A stretch of DNA of 64,000 bases from positions 28,991 through 92,990 of the forward strand of contig NZ_BCTL01000014.1 of assembly GCF_001571265.1 (NCBI RefSeq), read 5' to 3'. The stretch is from Cedecea neteri NBRC 105707 = ATCC 33855. GTDB taxonomy: Bacteria > Pseudomonadota > Gammaproteobacteria > Enterobacterales > Enterobacteriaceae. Below are positions 47,752-58,270 of the stretch, in pieces. Below the pieces are notes generated by a model, which searched no databases, had not been told where the DNA came from, and worked only from the letters and a program-made list of their open reading frames with translations. Made by a program: the position numbers and the translations under genes. Within the stretch, counting starts at the first letter, position 1, and every line of letters starts with the position of its first letter.

Positions 47752-47821
47752 GAAAACCTCATACGTCAGTGGAAAAGAGCGGTACAGAATAACACTTCTT
47801 CACTGCGCGTGAAAAAGGCAT

Positions 47822-48194
47822 AAAAAAAGGGAGCACTGTTTACACAGTGCTCCCGGTTCGTTTCGCAGCTAATCCGGCTACTTTTCATGCTCCCTGCTCA
47901 TCCATGACAACTTTGTCCTCTGGTCTCCTGACCAGCAATCCATCGCCAGGGCTTCCTGCTACCATCATCCTGATGGGTGTCCAACATCATCCTGACGCTA
48001 AATCCTTGAGTCTTCCTGACCCACCGTACTCCTGTTACGGCTCTCATTCTCCGTCCTGGAGGTGTCCATTAACTCTGCCTGAGTTATCCGTGCTTCATCT
48101 GTGAAGCCTTCCTTGTACGCCATCCTGGCGGGTTCCTTTGGTAAGAAGCGACATCATCCTAATGTCTCCTTCATTACGTCGACATCCTGTCGAT
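47822..48194 (-). ncRNA. csrB: CsrB small RNA, sequesters CsrA
   Basis: On the minus strand the sequence begins ATCGACAGGATG (E. coli: GTCGACAGGGAG) and ends in a terminator GGGAGCACTG/CAGTGCTCCC followed by seven T residues, almost identical to the E. coli end. About two dozen GGA motifs, many as CAGGA(T/G) in hairpin loops, are the CsrA-binding sites. The 373-base length compares with 369 in E. coli, and the yqcC-csrB-syd order is the same. A TATATT -10 stands at the expected place. The 651-base gap between yqcC and syd is thereby accounted for. Confidence 0.96.
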
Positions 48195-48366
48195 GAATAT
48201 AGAATCCCCTATTTGCCCGCTTGTGACAAGGGATGCAGCGGTGCTGCGGGCAAAAACTTTCATTCGGAACTTTCCTAAAATAAAAATAACCTATTGTTTT
48301 ATAAAGGCATCGATAAATGAGAGTCGCTTTCATCTGCCGTCAAATGTAGCGATCTCTCACACGGCT

Positions 48367-48384
48367 TGTAAGAGATCTCTCACA
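48367..48384. promoter_or_regulatory. UvrY box upstream of csrB
   Basis: TGTAAGAGATCTCTCACA is the reverse complement of the 18-bp UvrY inverted repeat described upstream of E. coli csrB. Its centre is about 181 bases before the csrB start, close to the E. coli spacing. Confidence 0.88.
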
Positions 48385-48402
48385 AAGCTTTGGGCAAAAA
48401 AG

Positions 48403-48948
48403 CTAAATCACCTGTGGCGTTAAGGCATTAAGAAAGTCGGACAGGGAGGCGGAAAGCACGGTGCGCTGCGGGGTGCCGATTCTTTCAATCACCACTTCAC
48501 CTGTCAAGTTGCATAGTGAAACGACTTCCATTTCATCTTCAGTAGTGGCTAAAAACAGCGTCGGAGATAACTTCAAACGCTTCTGCGTCACCAGGTGCCC
48601 AATCAGGTTCTCCTGCACGCGAACAAAGTCGTCCTCACTCCACGCCTGCAGCAGCGTCAGCGCAGTATTTCCATGTACGGCGGGCATATCGCCGGCAAAC
48701 TGCGTGGTGTAAAACGCCTCAACGGCAGGCTGAAGAGAAATATCCAATGCCCGCTCCACGCCGCTTAAATCCGCTTCTGGCGTAAACGGCTGGGGCTGCC
48801 AGCGCACGTCTCCCCCCGTGGTCGTCACAATACACGGAGACGGAATACCGTATAGCGCTTCACTGGCTGGCCAGCCTCCCGTTTCCTCCTGCCACTGGTC
48901 GCAAAAACGGCGGGTAAACTCTTTAAGGGCAAAGGCGACTTCGTTCAT
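48403..48948 (-). CDS. syd: SecY-interacting protein Syd
   Basis: Syd binds SecY and is thought to check the translocon. The 181-residue protein matches E. coli in length when started at 48948 ([19 protein letters not shown]), with GAGAAAT upstream. The family segments [51 protein letters not shown] and ISVCNLSGE-type SLCNLTGEV are intact. It is divergent from queF. Confidence 0.95.
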   Translation of the reverse strand: MNEVAFALKEFTRRFCDQWQEETGGWPASEALYGIPSPCIVTTTGGDVRWQPQPFTPEADLSGVERALDISLQPAVEAFYTTQFAGDMPAVHGNTALTLLQAWSEDDFVRVQENLIGHLVTQKRLKLSPTLFLATTEDEMEVVSLCNLTGEVVIERIGTPQRTVLSASLSDFLNALTPQVI

Positions 48949-49012
48949 TAATTTCTCACTCGCGTAGGCTGGGGTACAATAAAAGCCAATTGTACCTTTA
49001 TCTCGGTGAAAC

Positions 49013-49855
49013 ATGTCCTACGAAAATCACCAGGCTCTGAGTGGCCTGACGCTAGGTAAGCCAACCGCTTATCAGGATCAATACCAGCCATCGCTGCTGC
49101 AGGCCGTACCGCGCAGCCTGAATCGCGACCCGCTTGGCCTCCACGCCGACAGCCTGCCGTTCAGCGGCGGCGACATCTGGACGCTGTACGAACTATCATG
49201 GCTTAACGGTAACGGCCTGCCCCAGGTTGCCGTGGGCCATGTGCAGTTAGACGCCAACAGCGTCAATCTTGTGGAGTCAAAAAGCTTTAAGCTCTACCTG
49301 AACAGCTTTAACCAGACCCGCTTCGCCGACTGGGAAACCGTCCAGGAAACGCTCAAGCGTGACTTAAGCGCCTGCGCCGAAGGTGACGTCAGCGTGGTGC
49401 TGTTCCGCCTGCATGAGCTGGAAGGCCAGGAAATCGCGGCCTTTGCAGGAGAATGCATTGACGAGCAGGACATCACTATCGATAGCTACGACTTTAGCGC
49501 CGATTACCTGCAGCAGGCCGCGGGCGATGACATCGTGGAAGAGACGCTGGTTAGCCACCTGCTGAAGTCCAACTGCCTGATAACCCACCAGCCAGACTGG
49601 GGTTCCGTACAGATTCGCTATCGCGGCCCGAAAATCGACCGTGAAAAGCTGCTTCGCTATCTGGTCTCCTTCCGCCATCACAACGAGTTTCACGAGCAGT
49701 GCGTGGAGCGCATCTTTAACGATCTGCAGCGCTTCTGCCAGCCGCAAACGCTGAGCGTTTACGCACGTTATACGCGCCGGGGCGGCCTGGACATTAACCC
49801 GTGGCGGACGAATACCGATTTCCATCCCGCTTTTGGCCGCCTGCCCCGTCAATAA
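49013..49855 (+). CDS. queF: NADPH-dependent 7-cyano-7-deazaguanine reductase
   Basis: QueF reduces preQ0 to preQ1, the base inserted into tRNA. The 280-residue protein is the long, two-domain (bimodular) type. The NADPH motif is [17 protein letters not shown] near residue 90, and the catalytic Cys is in [18 protein letters not shown] near 185. Length is two residues shorter than in E. coli. With QueD and QueE, three steps of the pathway are in this window; QueC and FolE are not. Confidence 0.97.
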   Translation: MSYENHQALSGLTLGKPTAYQDQYQPSLLQAVPRSLNRDPLGLHADSLPFSGGDIWTLYELSWLNGNGLPQVAVGHVQLDANSVNLVESKSFKLYLNSFNQTRFADWETVQETLKRDLSACAEGDVSVVLFRLHELEGQEIAAFAGECIDEQDITIDSYDFSADYLQQAAGDDIVEETLVSHLLKSNCLITHQPDWGSVQIRYRGPKIDREKLLRYLVSFRHHNEFHEQCVERIFNDLQRFCQPQTLSVYARYTRRGGLDINPWRTNTDFHPAFGRLPRQ

Positions 49856-49970
49856 GTGCGAAATAGCTCCCAGCGCCAAAAGTGAAAGTGGTTTACGGGT
49901 TGTTAAAGTGAACAAGCCAGGGCTATTGTAATCTGTGAGAACGGCACTTTTCGTTCCGTAAGGAGTTCAC

Positions 49971-51335
49971 TTGATTACACATATTAGCCCGCTTGGCTCA
50001 ATGGATATGTTGTCGCAGCTGGAAGTCGATATGCTTAAACGCACCGCCAGCAGCGACCTTTATCAACTGTTTCGTAACTGCTCACTGGCGGTCCTTAATT
50101 CCGGCAGTCAAACCGACAGCAGCAAAGAGCTGCTCTCTCGCTATCAGGACTTTGACATCAATGTGTTACGCCGTGAACGTGGCGTGAAACTCGAACTGAT
50201 TAATCCCCCGGAAGACGCCTTTGTTGACGGCCGAATCATTCGCGCACTACAGGCTAACCTTTTTGCAGTATTGCGCGATATTCTGTTTGTTAATGGCCAA
50301 ATTGCCAACGCAGGTCGTTTTCAGCATTTGAATAAAGAAAACTCTATTCATATCACCAACATGGTGTTTTCTATTTTACGAAATGCCCGTGCACTGCACG
50401 TGGGTGAAGCACCGAACCTGGTCGTTTGCTGGGGTGGCCACTCCATTAACGAAAACGAATACCTTTATGCTCGCCGCGTGGGCACTCAGCTTGGCCTGCG
50501 CGAGCTGAACATCTGTACCGGCTGTGGGCCGGGTGCGATGGAAGCACCAATGAAAGGTGCCGCCGTCGGCCACGCCCAGCAGCGCTACAAAGAAGGGCGT
50601 TTTATCGGCCTGACGGAGCCTTCTATCATCGCCGCCGAGCCGCCTAACCCGCTGGTTAACGAACTGATCATCATGCCGGATATTGAAAAACGGCTTGAGG
50701 CATTCGTGCGCATTGCCCACGGCATTATTATCTTCCCTGGCGGGGTTGGTACCGCAGAAGAGCTGCTTTACCTGCTAGGTATCCTGATGAACCCGCACAA
50801 CCGCGATCAGGTGCTGCCGCTGATCCTCACCGGGCCGAAAGAGAGCGCTGATTACTTCCGCGTGCTGGATGAATTTATCGTTAACACCCTGGGCGAGCAG
50901 GCGCGTCGCCATTACAAAATCATCATCGATGACGCGGTAGAAGTCGCCCGCCTGATGAAAAAGGCGATGCCACAGGTGAAAGAGAACCGCCGTGAAACCG
51001 GCGATGCCTACGGCTTCAACTGGTCCATTCGTATTTCACCCGATCTGCAAATGCCGTTTGAACCTACTCACGAAAATATGGCTAACCTCCAGCTCTATCC
51101 GGATCAACCTGCGGAAAAGCTGGCGGCCTCGCTGCGCCGCGCCTTCTCAGGCATCGTTGCCGGCAACGTGAAGGAGCCGGGCATTCATGCCATCGAGAAA
51201 TACGGCCCGTACAAACTGCACGGGGACCCGGACATGATGAAACGCATGGACGTTCTGCTACAGGGCTTTGTCGCCCAGCACCGTATGAAGCTACCCGGCA
51301 GCGCCTATATCCCCTGCTACGAAATCGTACGTTAA
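49971..51335 (+). CDS. ppnN: PpnN, nucleotide 5'-monophosphate nucleosidase
   Basis: PpnN (YgdH) splits purine and pyrimidine nucleoside monophosphates into base and ribose 5-phosphate and is stimulated by ppGpp in E. coli. The 454-residue protein has the LOG-domain motifs [31 protein letters not shown] and the signature [15 protein letters not shown], flanked by the N- and C-terminal PpnN domains. The start codon is TTG (49971), supported by AAGGAG six bases upstream and by a family-length N-terminus [14 protein letters not shown]. Confidence 0.96.
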   Translation: MITHISPLGSMDMLSQLEVDMLKRTASSDLYQLFRNCSLAVLNSGSQTDSSKELLSRYQDFDINVLRRERGVKLELINPPEDAFVDGRIIRALQANLFAVLRDILFVNGQIANAGRFQHLNKENSIHITNMVFSILRNARALHVGEAPNLVVCWGGHSINENEYLYARRVGTQLGLRELNICTGCGPGAMEAPMKGAAVGHAQQRYKEGRFIGLTEPSIIAAEPPNPLVNELIIMPDIEKRLEAFVRIAHGIIIFPGGVGTAEELLYLLGILMNPHNRDQVLPLILTGPKESADYFRVLDEFIVNTLGEQARRHYKIIIDDAVEVARLMKKAMPQVKENRRETGDAYGFNWSIRISPDLQMPFEPTHENMANLQLYPDQPAEKLAASLRRAFSGIVAGNVKEPGIHAIEKYGPYKLHGDPDMMKRMDVLLQGFVAQHRMKLPGSAYIPCYEIVR

Positions 51336-51341
51336 CCTTCC

Positions 51342-51371
51342 AGGGCGCCCCAGCGGTCGCCCTTCTTTTTT
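51342..51371 (+). terminator. Terminator after ppnN
   Basis: AGGGCG/CGCCCT pairs across a 10-base loop 7 bases after the ppnN stop; TTCTTTTTT follows. Confidence 0.72.
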
Positions 51372-51799
51372 ACCCTTCCCAAAGCCATTTAATCGATTGC
51401 GCTCACACTTAAAAGCACAAACATTGCGACCTGAGGCAAATACTCGTTGAAAAATGCTGTTTTAGGCATTTTCTTTGGCAAAAACCGAGTTATTTGGTCG
51501 GGTTTAATTTATTGCATCATCCACAAGTGTTAGGCTTCGCGCCCATAAATATCATGTTGATGCTAATGAACAGACTGTTATGCGGATTTGTAGCGCAACA
51601 AACGTAGATTATCGCATTTGGGATCGCGATCACTGATACATAGATGACATAAATGTATCTTTCCGCCCGCCGATAGTTACGGGCCACAACTACTACAAAA
51701 ATGCCCCAGGCCAGAATTTAGTTTCAGCAGTTAAGCCACACACATCGCTTTAACTGCGAATTTTTAAACATTGCACGAAACATTCCTTTGGAGATGTAA
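51372..51799 (+). promoter_or_regulatory. Long sdaC upstream region with a CRP-like site
   Basis: This 428-base stretch holds no gene. A CRP-like site TGGGA-N6-TCACT is at 51619-51634, with two core mismatches. An AAAATGC/GCATTTT hairpin lies near 51453-51475. The AT content is high across 51440-51660. E. coli sdaC is CRP-activated, so the site is credible, but the promoter hexamers are not clear enough to call. Confidence 0.5.
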
Positions 51800-53089
51800 A
51801 TGGAAACCACTCAAACCGGCAGTATTGTCTCTGCTGAGAAAAAAGGCGCATGGCGCAAGACCGACACCATGTGGATGCTGGGCCTGTACGGCACGGCTAT
51901 CGGTGCAGGCGTTCTGTTCCTGCCAATCAACGCCGGCGTTGGTGGCCTGATCCCGCTGTTCATCATGGCGATTCTGGCTTTCCCAATGACCTTCTTCGCA
52001 CACCGCGGTATGACCCGCTTCGTGCTGTCCGGTAAAAATCCGGGCGAAGACATCACCGAAGTTGTAGAAGAGCATTTTGGTGTCGGGGCTGGTAAGCTGA
52101 TCACCCTGCTGTACTTCTTTGCTATTTACCCGATCCTGCTGGTTTACAGCGTGGCTATCACCAATACCGTGGACAGCTTCATCACCCACCAATTGGGCAT
52201 GACTGCGCCACCACGCGCTATCCTTTCCCTGATTCTGATTGTCGGCATGATGACCATCGTGCGCTTTGGCGAGCAGATGATCGTCAAAGCGATGAGCATC
52301 CTGGTATTCCCGTTTGTTGCGGCTCTGATGGTTCTGGCGTTGTATCTGATTCCTAACTGGAGCGGTGCGGCATTTGAAACCCTGTCCTTCAGCGCAACCC
52401 CGGCAACCGGCAGCGGCCTGTGGATGACCCTGTGGCTGGCGATTCCGGTCATGGTGTTCTCCTTCAACCATTCCCCTATCATCTCCTCCTTCGCGGTAGC
52501 GAAGCGTGAAGAGTACGGCGATGGCGCAGAGAAAAAATGCTCCAGCATCCTGGCTCGCGCTCACATCATGATGGTACTGACCGTGATGTTCTTCGTGTTC
52601 AGCTGCGTGCTGAGCCTGAGCCCGGCCGACCTGGCGGCGGCAAAAGCGCAGAACATCTCTATCCTGTCTTACCTTGCTAACCACTTTAACGCACCGGTTA
52701 TCGCCTGGATGGCGCCAATCATTGCGATGATTGCCATCACCAAATCCTTCCTCGGCCACTACCTCGGCGCGCGTGAAGGCTTTAACGGTATGGTCATTAA
52801 GTCTCTGCGCGGCAAAGGCAAAAGCATTGAAATCGGTAAACTGAACAAAATTACCGCGCTGTTCATGCTGGTGACAACCTGGGCAGTAGCTACGCTGAAC
52901 CCAAGCATCCTGGGGATGATTGAAACTCTGGGCGGCCCGGTTATCGCGATGATCCTGTTCCTGATGCCGATGTATGCCATTCAGAAAGTACCGGCAATGC
53001 GTAAATACAGCGGCCATATCAGCAACGTCTTCGTTGTGATTATGGGCCTGATTGCTATCTCCGCTATCTTCTACTCGCTGTTCAGCTAA
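51800..53089 (+). CDS. sdaC: Serine/proton symporter SdaC
   Basis: SdaC (DcrA) imports serine with protons. The 429-residue inner-membrane protein has about 11 transmembrane segments of the STP/HAAAP family: [26 protein letters not shown] in TM1, [33 protein letters not shown] and [25 protein letters not shown] precedes the ATG. It is followed after 65 bases by sdaB, so uptake and deamination of serine are linked. Confidence 0.97.
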   Translation: METTQTGSIVSAEKKGAWRKTDTMWMLGLYGTAIGAGVLFLPINAGVGGLIPLFIMAILAFPMTFFAHRGMTRFVLSGKNPGEDITEVVEEHFGVGAGKLITLLYFFAIYPILLVYSVAITNTVDSFITHQLGMTAPPRAILSLILIVGMMTIVRFGEQMIVKAMSILVFPFVAALMVLALYLIPNWSGAAFETLSFSATPATGSGLWMTLWLAIPVMVFSFNHSPIISSFAVAKREEYGDGAEKKCSSILARAHIMMVLTVMFFVFSCVLSLSPADLAAAKAQNISILSYLANHFNAPVIAWMAPIIAMIAITKSFLGHYLGAREGFNGMVIKSLRGKGKSIEIGKLNKITALFMLVTTWAVATLNPSILGMIETLGGPVIAMILFLMPMYAIQKVPAMRKYSGHISNVFVVIMGLIAISAIFYSLFS

Positions 53090-53099
53090 GCAAGCTAAA

Positions 53100-53130
53100 G
53101 AGTCGCCCGCCTGGGCGGCTCTCTTCTCTC
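53100..53130 (+). terminator. Intercistronic hairpin between sdaC and sdaB
   Basis: A 9-bp stem with one U-G pair (GAGTCGCCC/GGGCGGCTC) and a 4-base loop is followed by CTTCTCTC. The T-run is broken, so it may give partial termination or protect the sdaC message. Confidence 0.55.
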
Positions 53131-53154
53131 AAGTCACTTACGCAGGGAAATCTT

Positions 53155-54522
53155 ATGATTAGCGTATTCGACATTTTCAAAATTGGTATTGGCCCCTCCA
53201 GCTCCCATACCGTTGGCCCAATGAAGGCCGGTAAACAATTTTCCGATGACCTGATTGAGCAAGGGATCTTGCGCGACGTCACCCGTGTTGTCGTGGACGT
53301 CTACGGCTCGCTATCCCTGACCGGTAAAGGCCACCATACCGATATTGCGATTATCATGGGCCTGGCGGGCAACCTGCCGGACACCGTCGATATCGACGCC
53401 ATTCCGCACTTCATCCAGGATGTAAACACCCACGGACGCCTGATGCTGGCCAACGGCCAGCATGAAGTTGAATTCCCGGTGGACTGCTGCATGAACTTCC
53501 ATGCCGATAACCTGGCGCTTCACGAGAATGGCATGCGCATTACCGCGCTGGCGGGCGACAACGTTCTGTACTCCCAGACTTACTACTCCATCGGCGGCGG
53601 CTTCATCGTTGATGAAGCGCATTTTGGTGTACAGAGTGAAAACCCGGTCAGCGTGCCGTATCCGTATAAGAATGCTGCAGACCTGCAAAAACACTGCCTC
53701 GAAACGGGTTTATCGCTCTCCGGCCTGATGATGCAGAACGAACGAGCCCTGCACAGCCAGCAAGAGATCGATGCCCACTTTGCAGCGGTCTGGGAAGTCA
53801 TGAGCAGCGGCATTGAACGTGGCATCACCACGGAAGGCGTGCTGCCGGGTAAAATGCGGGTTCCACGTCGTGCAGCCGCGCTGCGCCGCATGCTGGTTAC
53901 CACCGATAAAAACAACTCAGATCCAATGGCCGTTGTGGACTGGATCAACATGTTTGCGCTGGCGGTAAACGAAGAAAATGCTGCCGGTGGCCGCGTGGTA
54001 ACAGCACCAACGAACGGTGCCTGCGGCATTGTTCCAGCGGTGTTGGCGTACTACGACAAGTTCATTCGTCAGGTGAACGCTAACTCCTGCGCCCGCTATT
54101 TCCTCGCCGCTGGTGCTATCGGTTCGCTGTACAAAATGAACGCTTCTATCTCCGGCGCCGAAGTGGGCTGTCAGGGTGAAGTGGGCGTAGCCTGCTCGAT
54201 GGCAGCGGCCGGCCTGACTGAACTGCTGGGCGGTAGCCCAACTCAGGTGTGCATCGCCGCGGAAATCGGCATGGAGCATAACCTGGGACTGACGTGTGAC
54301 CCGGTAGCCGGTCAGGTACAGGTTCCTTGCATCGAACGTAACGCCATTGCGGCAGTTAAAGCAGTGAACGCTGCACGTATGGCCATGCGCCGTACCAGCG
54401 AGCCGCGCGTCTGCCTGGATAAGGTTATCGAGACGATGTATGAAACGGGCAAGGACATGAACGCCAAATATCGCGAAACCTCTCGCGGTGGCCTGGCGCT
54501 AAAAATTGTCGCCTGCGACTAA
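53155..54522 (+). CDS. sdaB: L-serine dehydratase 2
   Basis: SdaB deaminates L-serine to pyruvate and ammonia using a [4Fe-4S] cluster. The 455-residue protein begins SVFDIFKIGIGPSSSHTVGPMKA (beta domain). The catalytic alpha domain contains TNGACGIVPAVLAYY, GAIGSLYKMNASISGAEVGCQGEVGVACSMAAAGL and MEHNLGLTCDPVAGQVQVPCIERN, with the cluster cysteines. Length equals that of E. coli SdaB. A GGGAAAT site precedes the ATG. Confidence 0.97.
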   Translation: MISVFDIFKIGIGPSSSHTVGPMKAGKQFSDDLIEQGILRDVTRVVVDVYGSLSLTGKGHHTDIAIIMGLAGNLPDTVDIDAIPHFIQDVNTHGRLMLANGQHEVEFPVDCCMNFHADNLALHENGMRITALAGDNVLYSQTYYSIGGGFIVDEAHFGVQSENPVSVPYPYKNAADLQKHCLETGLSLSGLMMQNERALHSQQEIDAHFAAVWEVMSSGIERGITTEGVLPGKMRVPRRAAALRRMLVTTDKNNSDPMAVVDWINMFALAVNEENAAGGRVVTAPTNGACGIVPAVLAYYDKFIRQVNANSCARYFLAAGAIGSLYKMNASISGAEVGCQGEVGVACSMAAAGLTELLGGSPTQVCIAAEIGMEHNLGLTCDPVAGQVQVPCIERNAIAAVKAVNAARMAMRRTSEPRVCLDKVIETMYETGKDMNAKYRETSRGGLALKIVACD

Positions 54523-54530
54523 AAAATTAA

Positions 54531-54553
54531 GGCTCCCGATCGGGAGCCTTTTT
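54531..54553. terminator. Terminator between convergent sdaB and the aminotransferase gene
   Basis: The palindrome GGCTCCCGATCGGGAGCC is flanked by AAAAAATTAA on the left and TTTTTC on the right, so it can act in both directions. Confidence 0.88.
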
Positions 54554-54554
54554 C

Positions 54555-55739
54555 TTAGAGCGCCGCTTTCAAACGCTTCACGGCTTCCACCAGCTGTTCA
54601 TCGGTGGCGGTAGCATAAGAGAATCGCAGCGTGCGTTTGTCCGCATGATCGCTAAAGAAGAACTCTCCCGGCACATATACCACACCTTTCTCCAGCGTTT
54701 TTTGTAGCCACGCCGTGGTATCAAAGTCGTAGCGGAAAGAGGCCCAAAGGAACATCCCGCCCTGCGGCTGGTTAAAGGTAATATGCTCGCCCAGTTCCTC
54801 TTCCAGAAGACGCGACAGCGTCAGGCACTTCTGCTTATAAGCCTCACGGATCAGCTCAATCTGCGGCTCAAGACGCCCCAGCTTCAAGTAAGCCGCCGCC
54901 AGCGCCTGGGTAAACGAGTTGGCGTGCAAATCCGTCGCCTGTTTAATGATGGCGACCTTTTGCTTCATCCATTCCGGCAGAATAATCCAGCCCACGCGCA
55001 GGCCCGGCGCCAGAATTTTAGAGAACGTTGAGGTATAGACCACGTGGTCTTCATGCCCCAATTCTTTCGCGACCTGAATCAGAGTCTTCTCGCGGCGATC
55101 GGTAAAGCTAATTGCGCCGTACGGATCGTCTTCGATAATCACAAAATCATATTCAGCGGCCAGTTTCACCAGCTTTTCACGACGCTCCGCGCTCAGCGTT
55201 GTGCCGCTTGGGTTGCCAAAGGTTGGCACCAGATAAACGCCTTTAACACGCGTGGTTTTCAGCAAAGCTTCCAGTTCATCGACAATCATGCCGTGCTCAT
55301 CCCCGCCCACGGACTCCACTTTCGCGGCGGTCAAACTGAGAATTTGCAGCGTGGCCAGGTAGGTTGGGCGCTCAACAACAAAAACATCGCCTTCATCCGC
55401 AAGGGCGCGAATCAGAAGATCCAGCGCCTGCTGCGAACCAGAGGTGATCAGTAACTGGTCGCTGCGCGTAGTAATCCCGCGTGCCTTGCACAGCTCAACC
55501 AGCTGGTCGCGCAGCTCGGTATTACCTTCTGTCAGGCCATACTGAAAAGCATCGTTAAAGCTCTCTTCCAGGACTTTACGGGTCGCCAGCTCCAGGCCTT
55601 GCTTGTCAAACAGCTCGCTGGAAGGAATGCCGCCAGCCAGTGAAATCACGCCGGGCATTTTGCTGTGCTTAAGAAGTTCGCGGATGGCCGAGGGTTGCAG
55701 GTTCTGAATGCGTTGCGCAAGGTGTTTAGTATTACTCAT
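54555..55739 (-). CDS. PLP-dependent aminotransferase, fold type I (aminoadipate/kynurenine aminotransferase-like)
   Basis: The 394-residue enzyme belongs to the class I/II aminotransferases close to LysN and the catalytic part of MocR proteins, but has no wHTH domain. Signatures are PGVISLAGGIPSSELF, QYGLTEGNTELRDQL, ITSGSQQALDLL, PTFGNPSGTT, EDDPYG and the PLP-lysine region YTSTFSKILAPGLRVGW. The start at 55739 follows AGAGAA. It probably transaminates an aromatic, branched-chain or 2-aminoadipate-type amino acid; which one cannot be said. The gene is inserted between sdaB and xni, which are neighbours in E. coli K-12. Confidence 0.85.
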   Translation of the reverse strand: MSNTKHLAQRIQNLQPSAIRELLKHSKMPGVISLAGGIPSSELFDKQGLELATRKVLEESFNDAFQYGLTEGNTELRDQLVELCKARGITTRSDQLLITSGSQQALDLLIRALADEGDVFVVERPTYLATLQILSLTAAKVESVGGDEHGMIVDELEALLKTTRVKGVYLVPTFGNPSGTTLSAERREKLVKLAAEYDFVIIEDDPYGAISFTDRREKTLIQVAKELGHEDHVVYTSTFSKILAPGLRVGWIILPEWMKQKVAIIKQATDLHANSFTQALAAAYLKLGRLEPQIELIREAYKQKCLTLSRLLEEELGEHITFNQPQGGMFLWASFRYDFDTTAWLQKTLEKGVVYVPGEFFFSDHADKRTLRFSYATATDEQLVEAVKRLKAAL

Positions 55740-55922
55740 ATTGATATTCTCTATTTTTATATGCGTTAGAAATATACATAGCCCGCTAACAACTACGCAA
55801 TGGCTTTCCACCCCGTACTAACAAGGTTTTTGCGAGAGAGGTTCCTGAATTCTGTGATGAGAATAGCTCATCATGGCGGGAAGTGTTAGGGTAGGCCCAT
55901 CAGAGTGACGAGTTAATTTCTT

Positions 55923-56693
55923 ATGGCTATTCATTTACTTATCGTCGATGCATTGAACCTTATTCGCCGCATACACGCGGTGCAAAGCTCACCTTGCGTC
56001 GACACCTGCCTGCATGCGCTCGACCAGCTTATCGGCCACAGCCAACCTACTCATGCGGTGGCGGTGTTTGATGACGAAGAGCGTCGTGAAGGCTGGCGGC
56101 ACCAGGTTCTGCCCGACTACAAAGCGGGCCGTTCGCCGATGCCTGACGATTTGCATGCCGAAATGCCCGCCCTGCGGGACGCGTTTACCCGCCGTGGCGT
56201 GCAATGCTGGCATTCAAAAGGCAACGAAGCGGACGATCTTGCGGCCACGCTGGCGGTAAAAGTCGCTTCCAGCGGCCACCGGGCAACGATCGTCTCCACC
56301 GATAAAGGCTATTGCCAGCTTCTGGCACCTACGCTGCAAATTCGGGATTACTTCCAAAAACGCTGGCTGGATGCGCCCTTCATTGCCCAGGAATATGGCG
56401 TTCAGCCGGAACAGCTGGGAGACTTCTGGGGGCTGGCGGGCATTAGCAGTAGCAAAATTCCTGGTGTTCCGGGCATCGGGCCCAAAAGCGCCACGCAGCT
56501 AATAAACCAGTTTTCTGACCTGGAAACGCTGTATCAACGGCTGGATGAAGTCCCGGAGAAATGGCGCAAGAAGCTGGCACAGCACAGAGAAAGTGCGTTT
56601 ATCAGCCGCCAGGTCGCAAGGCTAGAGACGGATTTACAGCTCGACGGGAATTTACAGCAGCTAAGGCTGCCTGGTGCATCGCCTTCTACCTGA
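55923..56693 (+). CDS. xni: Flap endonuclease Xni
   Basis: Xni (ExoIX) is a 5'-nuclease-family flap endonuclease related to the N-terminal domain of DNA polymerase I. The 256-residue protein has [29 protein letters not shown], the metal cluster [24 protein letters not shown] and the H3TH region [11 protein letters not shown]. As in E. coli Xni, the third Asp of the second metal site seems reduced. It ends five residues beyond the E. coli C-terminus (PGASPST). Confidence 0.95.
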   Translation: MAIHLLIVDALNLIRRIHAVQSSPCVDTCLHALDQLIGHSQPTHAVAVFDDEERREGWRHQVLPDYKAGRSPMPDDLHAEMPALRDAFTRRGVQCWHSKGNEADDLAATLAVKVASSGHRATIVSTDKGYCQLLAPTLQIRDYFQKRWLDAPFIAQEYGVQPEQLGDFWGLAGISSSKIPGVPGIGPKSATQLINQFSDLETLYQRLDEVPEKWRKKLAQHRESAFISRQVARLETDLQLDGNLQQLRLPGASPST

Positions 56694-56702
56694 AGAAGGG
56701 AA

Positions 56703-56729
56703 GCCCCTCACCGAAAACAGGCGAGGGGC
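56703..56729. terminator. Hairpin between convergent xni and rlmM
   Basis: GCCCCTC/GAGGGGC, 7 bp, with a 13-base loop. There is no clear T-run on either side, so its strength as a terminator is uncertain. Confidence 0.45.
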
Positions 56730-56736
56730 AAAGCCA

Positions 56737-57837
56737 TCAGCGCTCGTCGCGACGGCCACCGACTGCCGCCCACCAGCGGCGGATGTGAACGGTCACTTCC
56801 TCGCGATCGTGGTATAGCTGACGGGCTTTGATCTCAGCGTTAATCCCGCTGCTTTCGAGTATTTCCCGAATCTGCGCCAGGTTTTGCGACACCTCTTCGT
56901 AGCGCTTTTTCATCGGCAGCTTGAGGTTAAAAATAGTCTCACGGCACCAGCCGTTCACCAGCCAGGTCGCCATCAGATGGGCCACTTTTGCCGGTTTTTC
57001 CACCATATCGCACACCATCCACGAGATGTTAGTGCGCGTTGGGCGATATTTGAAGCCGTCTTCACGCAGCCAGGTGACCTGCCCGGTGTCCATCAGGCTC
57101 TGCGCCATCGGGCCGTTATCGACGGATGAAACCCACATATTGCGTTTCACCAGCTGATAGGTCCAGCCGCCCGGGCAGGCCCCCAGGTCCACGGCGTACA
57201 TGCCGTTGGCCAGGCGTTCGTCCCACTCATCGGCGGGAATAAAGATATGAAACGCCTCTTCCAGCTTCAGCGTGGAACGACTTGGCGCATCTGACGGGAA
57301 CTTGAGGCGCGGGATACCCATATAGAACGGCGAATTGTTGGTGGTGTAAGAGTAACCCGTGTAGCAGCAGCCCGGCGCGATAAAGAACACATGCACAACA
57401 GGGCGCTTCGGCGTTTCGTAGTTGGTCAGCACCCCGGCCTCACGCAGGCTGGCTCGCAGCGGCACGGTAAACTTGCGGCAGAACTTCATCAGCTCTTTGC
57501 TTTCGTTGGTGTCAGCCACTTCAACCCGCAGATCGCCGCCCTTCTCGACCACGCCCTGCAGCATGCCGACAACGGGCGTGATGCGGTCTTCCGGCGGCAA
57601 ATCTTTTAACAGCTCCCCGGCAACAAACATCTGGCGGGCAAAAATCAGATCGCTGAACGGCAGTTCCCGTGCCAGCTTATCCGCCTCTTCCGGCTGGTAG
57701 CATTCAAAAACGACATAGCCGCTCTGCTCTTTCACGCGGGCAAAGCCATAGACACCGCGCTGGCCGGCTTTGTCGGTTATCTCCGCCGCGCACTCTTTCT
57801 CAAATCCCTGGCGGCAGTACAAAATCACTTTATTCAT
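56737..57837 (-). CDS. rlmM: 23S rRNA (cytidine-2498-2'-O) methyltransferase
   Basis: RlmM methylates C2498 of 23S rRNA. The 366-residue protein, E. coli length, has an N-terminal THUMP-like domain ([13 protein letters not shown] start) and a Rossmann methyltransferase domain with [14 protein letters not shown] near residue 218 and [12 protein letters not shown]. The tail [12 protein letters not shown] is conserved. The start overlaps the ygdD end by 8 bases. In E. coli the fucose operon lies between xni and rlmM; here the two are only 43 bases apart. Confidence 0.97.
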   Translation of the reverse strand: MNKVILYCRQGFEKECAAEITDKAGQRGVYGFARVKEQSGYVVFECYQPEEADKLARELPFSDLIFARQMFVAGELLKDLPPEDRITPVVGMLQGVVEKGGDLRVEVADTNESKELMKFCRKFTVPLRASLREAGVLTNYETPKRPVVHVFFIAPGCCYTGYSYTTNNSPFYMGIPRLKFPSDAPSRSTLKLEEAFHIFIPADEWDERLANGMYAVDLGACPGGWTYQLVKRNMWVSSVDNGPMAQSLMDTGQVTWLREDGFKYRPTRTNISWMVCDMVEKPAKVAHLMATWLVNGWCRETIFNLKLPMKKRYEEVSQNLAQIREILESSGINAEIKARQLYHDREEVTVHIRRWWAAVGGRRDER

Positions 57838-58225
57838 GGCTTACGCCCTTACGTTTCAGGCGCACAGCACCAATTAACATCAATATCCAGCCGGCGAGGA
57901 AGCTGACGCCGCCCACCGGGGTAACAAACGCCCACAGCCGCAGGTGCGACAGGGCCAGGCAGTACAAACTGCCGCTAAATAATACGGTGCCTAACGCCAT
58001 AAAGACGCTGCTCCAGTAGAACCAGATGCTGATCCGGCGCTGCATCGCCACCGCAAGGCCAAAAATAGCCAGCGTGTGAAACGCCTGATACTCAAGCCCG
58101 GTCTGGATCCACCCCATCTCCGCAACACCCAGAGATTTGCTTAATACGTGCGCCCCAAAGGCGCCCAGGGCAACAAAAACAAAACCGCTGATGGCGGCAA
58201 AAATCAGCATGAATCGGCTGGTCAT
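57830..58225 (-). CDS. ygdD: YgdD, DUF423 inner-membrane protein
   Basis: The 131-residue protein has four transmembrane segments (about 3-25, 45-65, 72-92, 98-120), with [12 protein letters not shown] and [17 protein letters not shown] typical of DUF423/TMEM256. Its function is unknown. It is 45 bases after gcvA and overlaps rlmM by 8 bases, forming gcvA-ygdD-rlmM. Confidence 0.94.
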   Translation of the reverse strand: MTSRFMLIFAAISGFVFVALGAFGAHVLSKSLGVAEMGWIQTGLEYQAFHTLAIFGLAVAMQRRISIWFYWSSVFMALGTVLFSGSLYCLALSHLRLWAFVTPVGGVSFLAGWILMLIGAVRLKRKGVSHE

Positions 58226-58270
58226 GGTGTAACCCTAAAGTAGAGCGTGGCCGCGCCACGCGAAGGTTGC

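Noticed and set aside
47847..48104. Plus-strand 85-codon frame in the yqcC-syd gap
   Set aside because: The sequence is the antisense of the csrB RNA, and its repeated Ser/Pro/Leu codons come from the GGA motifs.
51764..53017. Minus-strand open frame (417 codons) antisense to sdaC
   Set aside because: It is a shadow of the highly biased sdaC codons; its translation is His/Gln/Arg-rich and has no recognisable fold.
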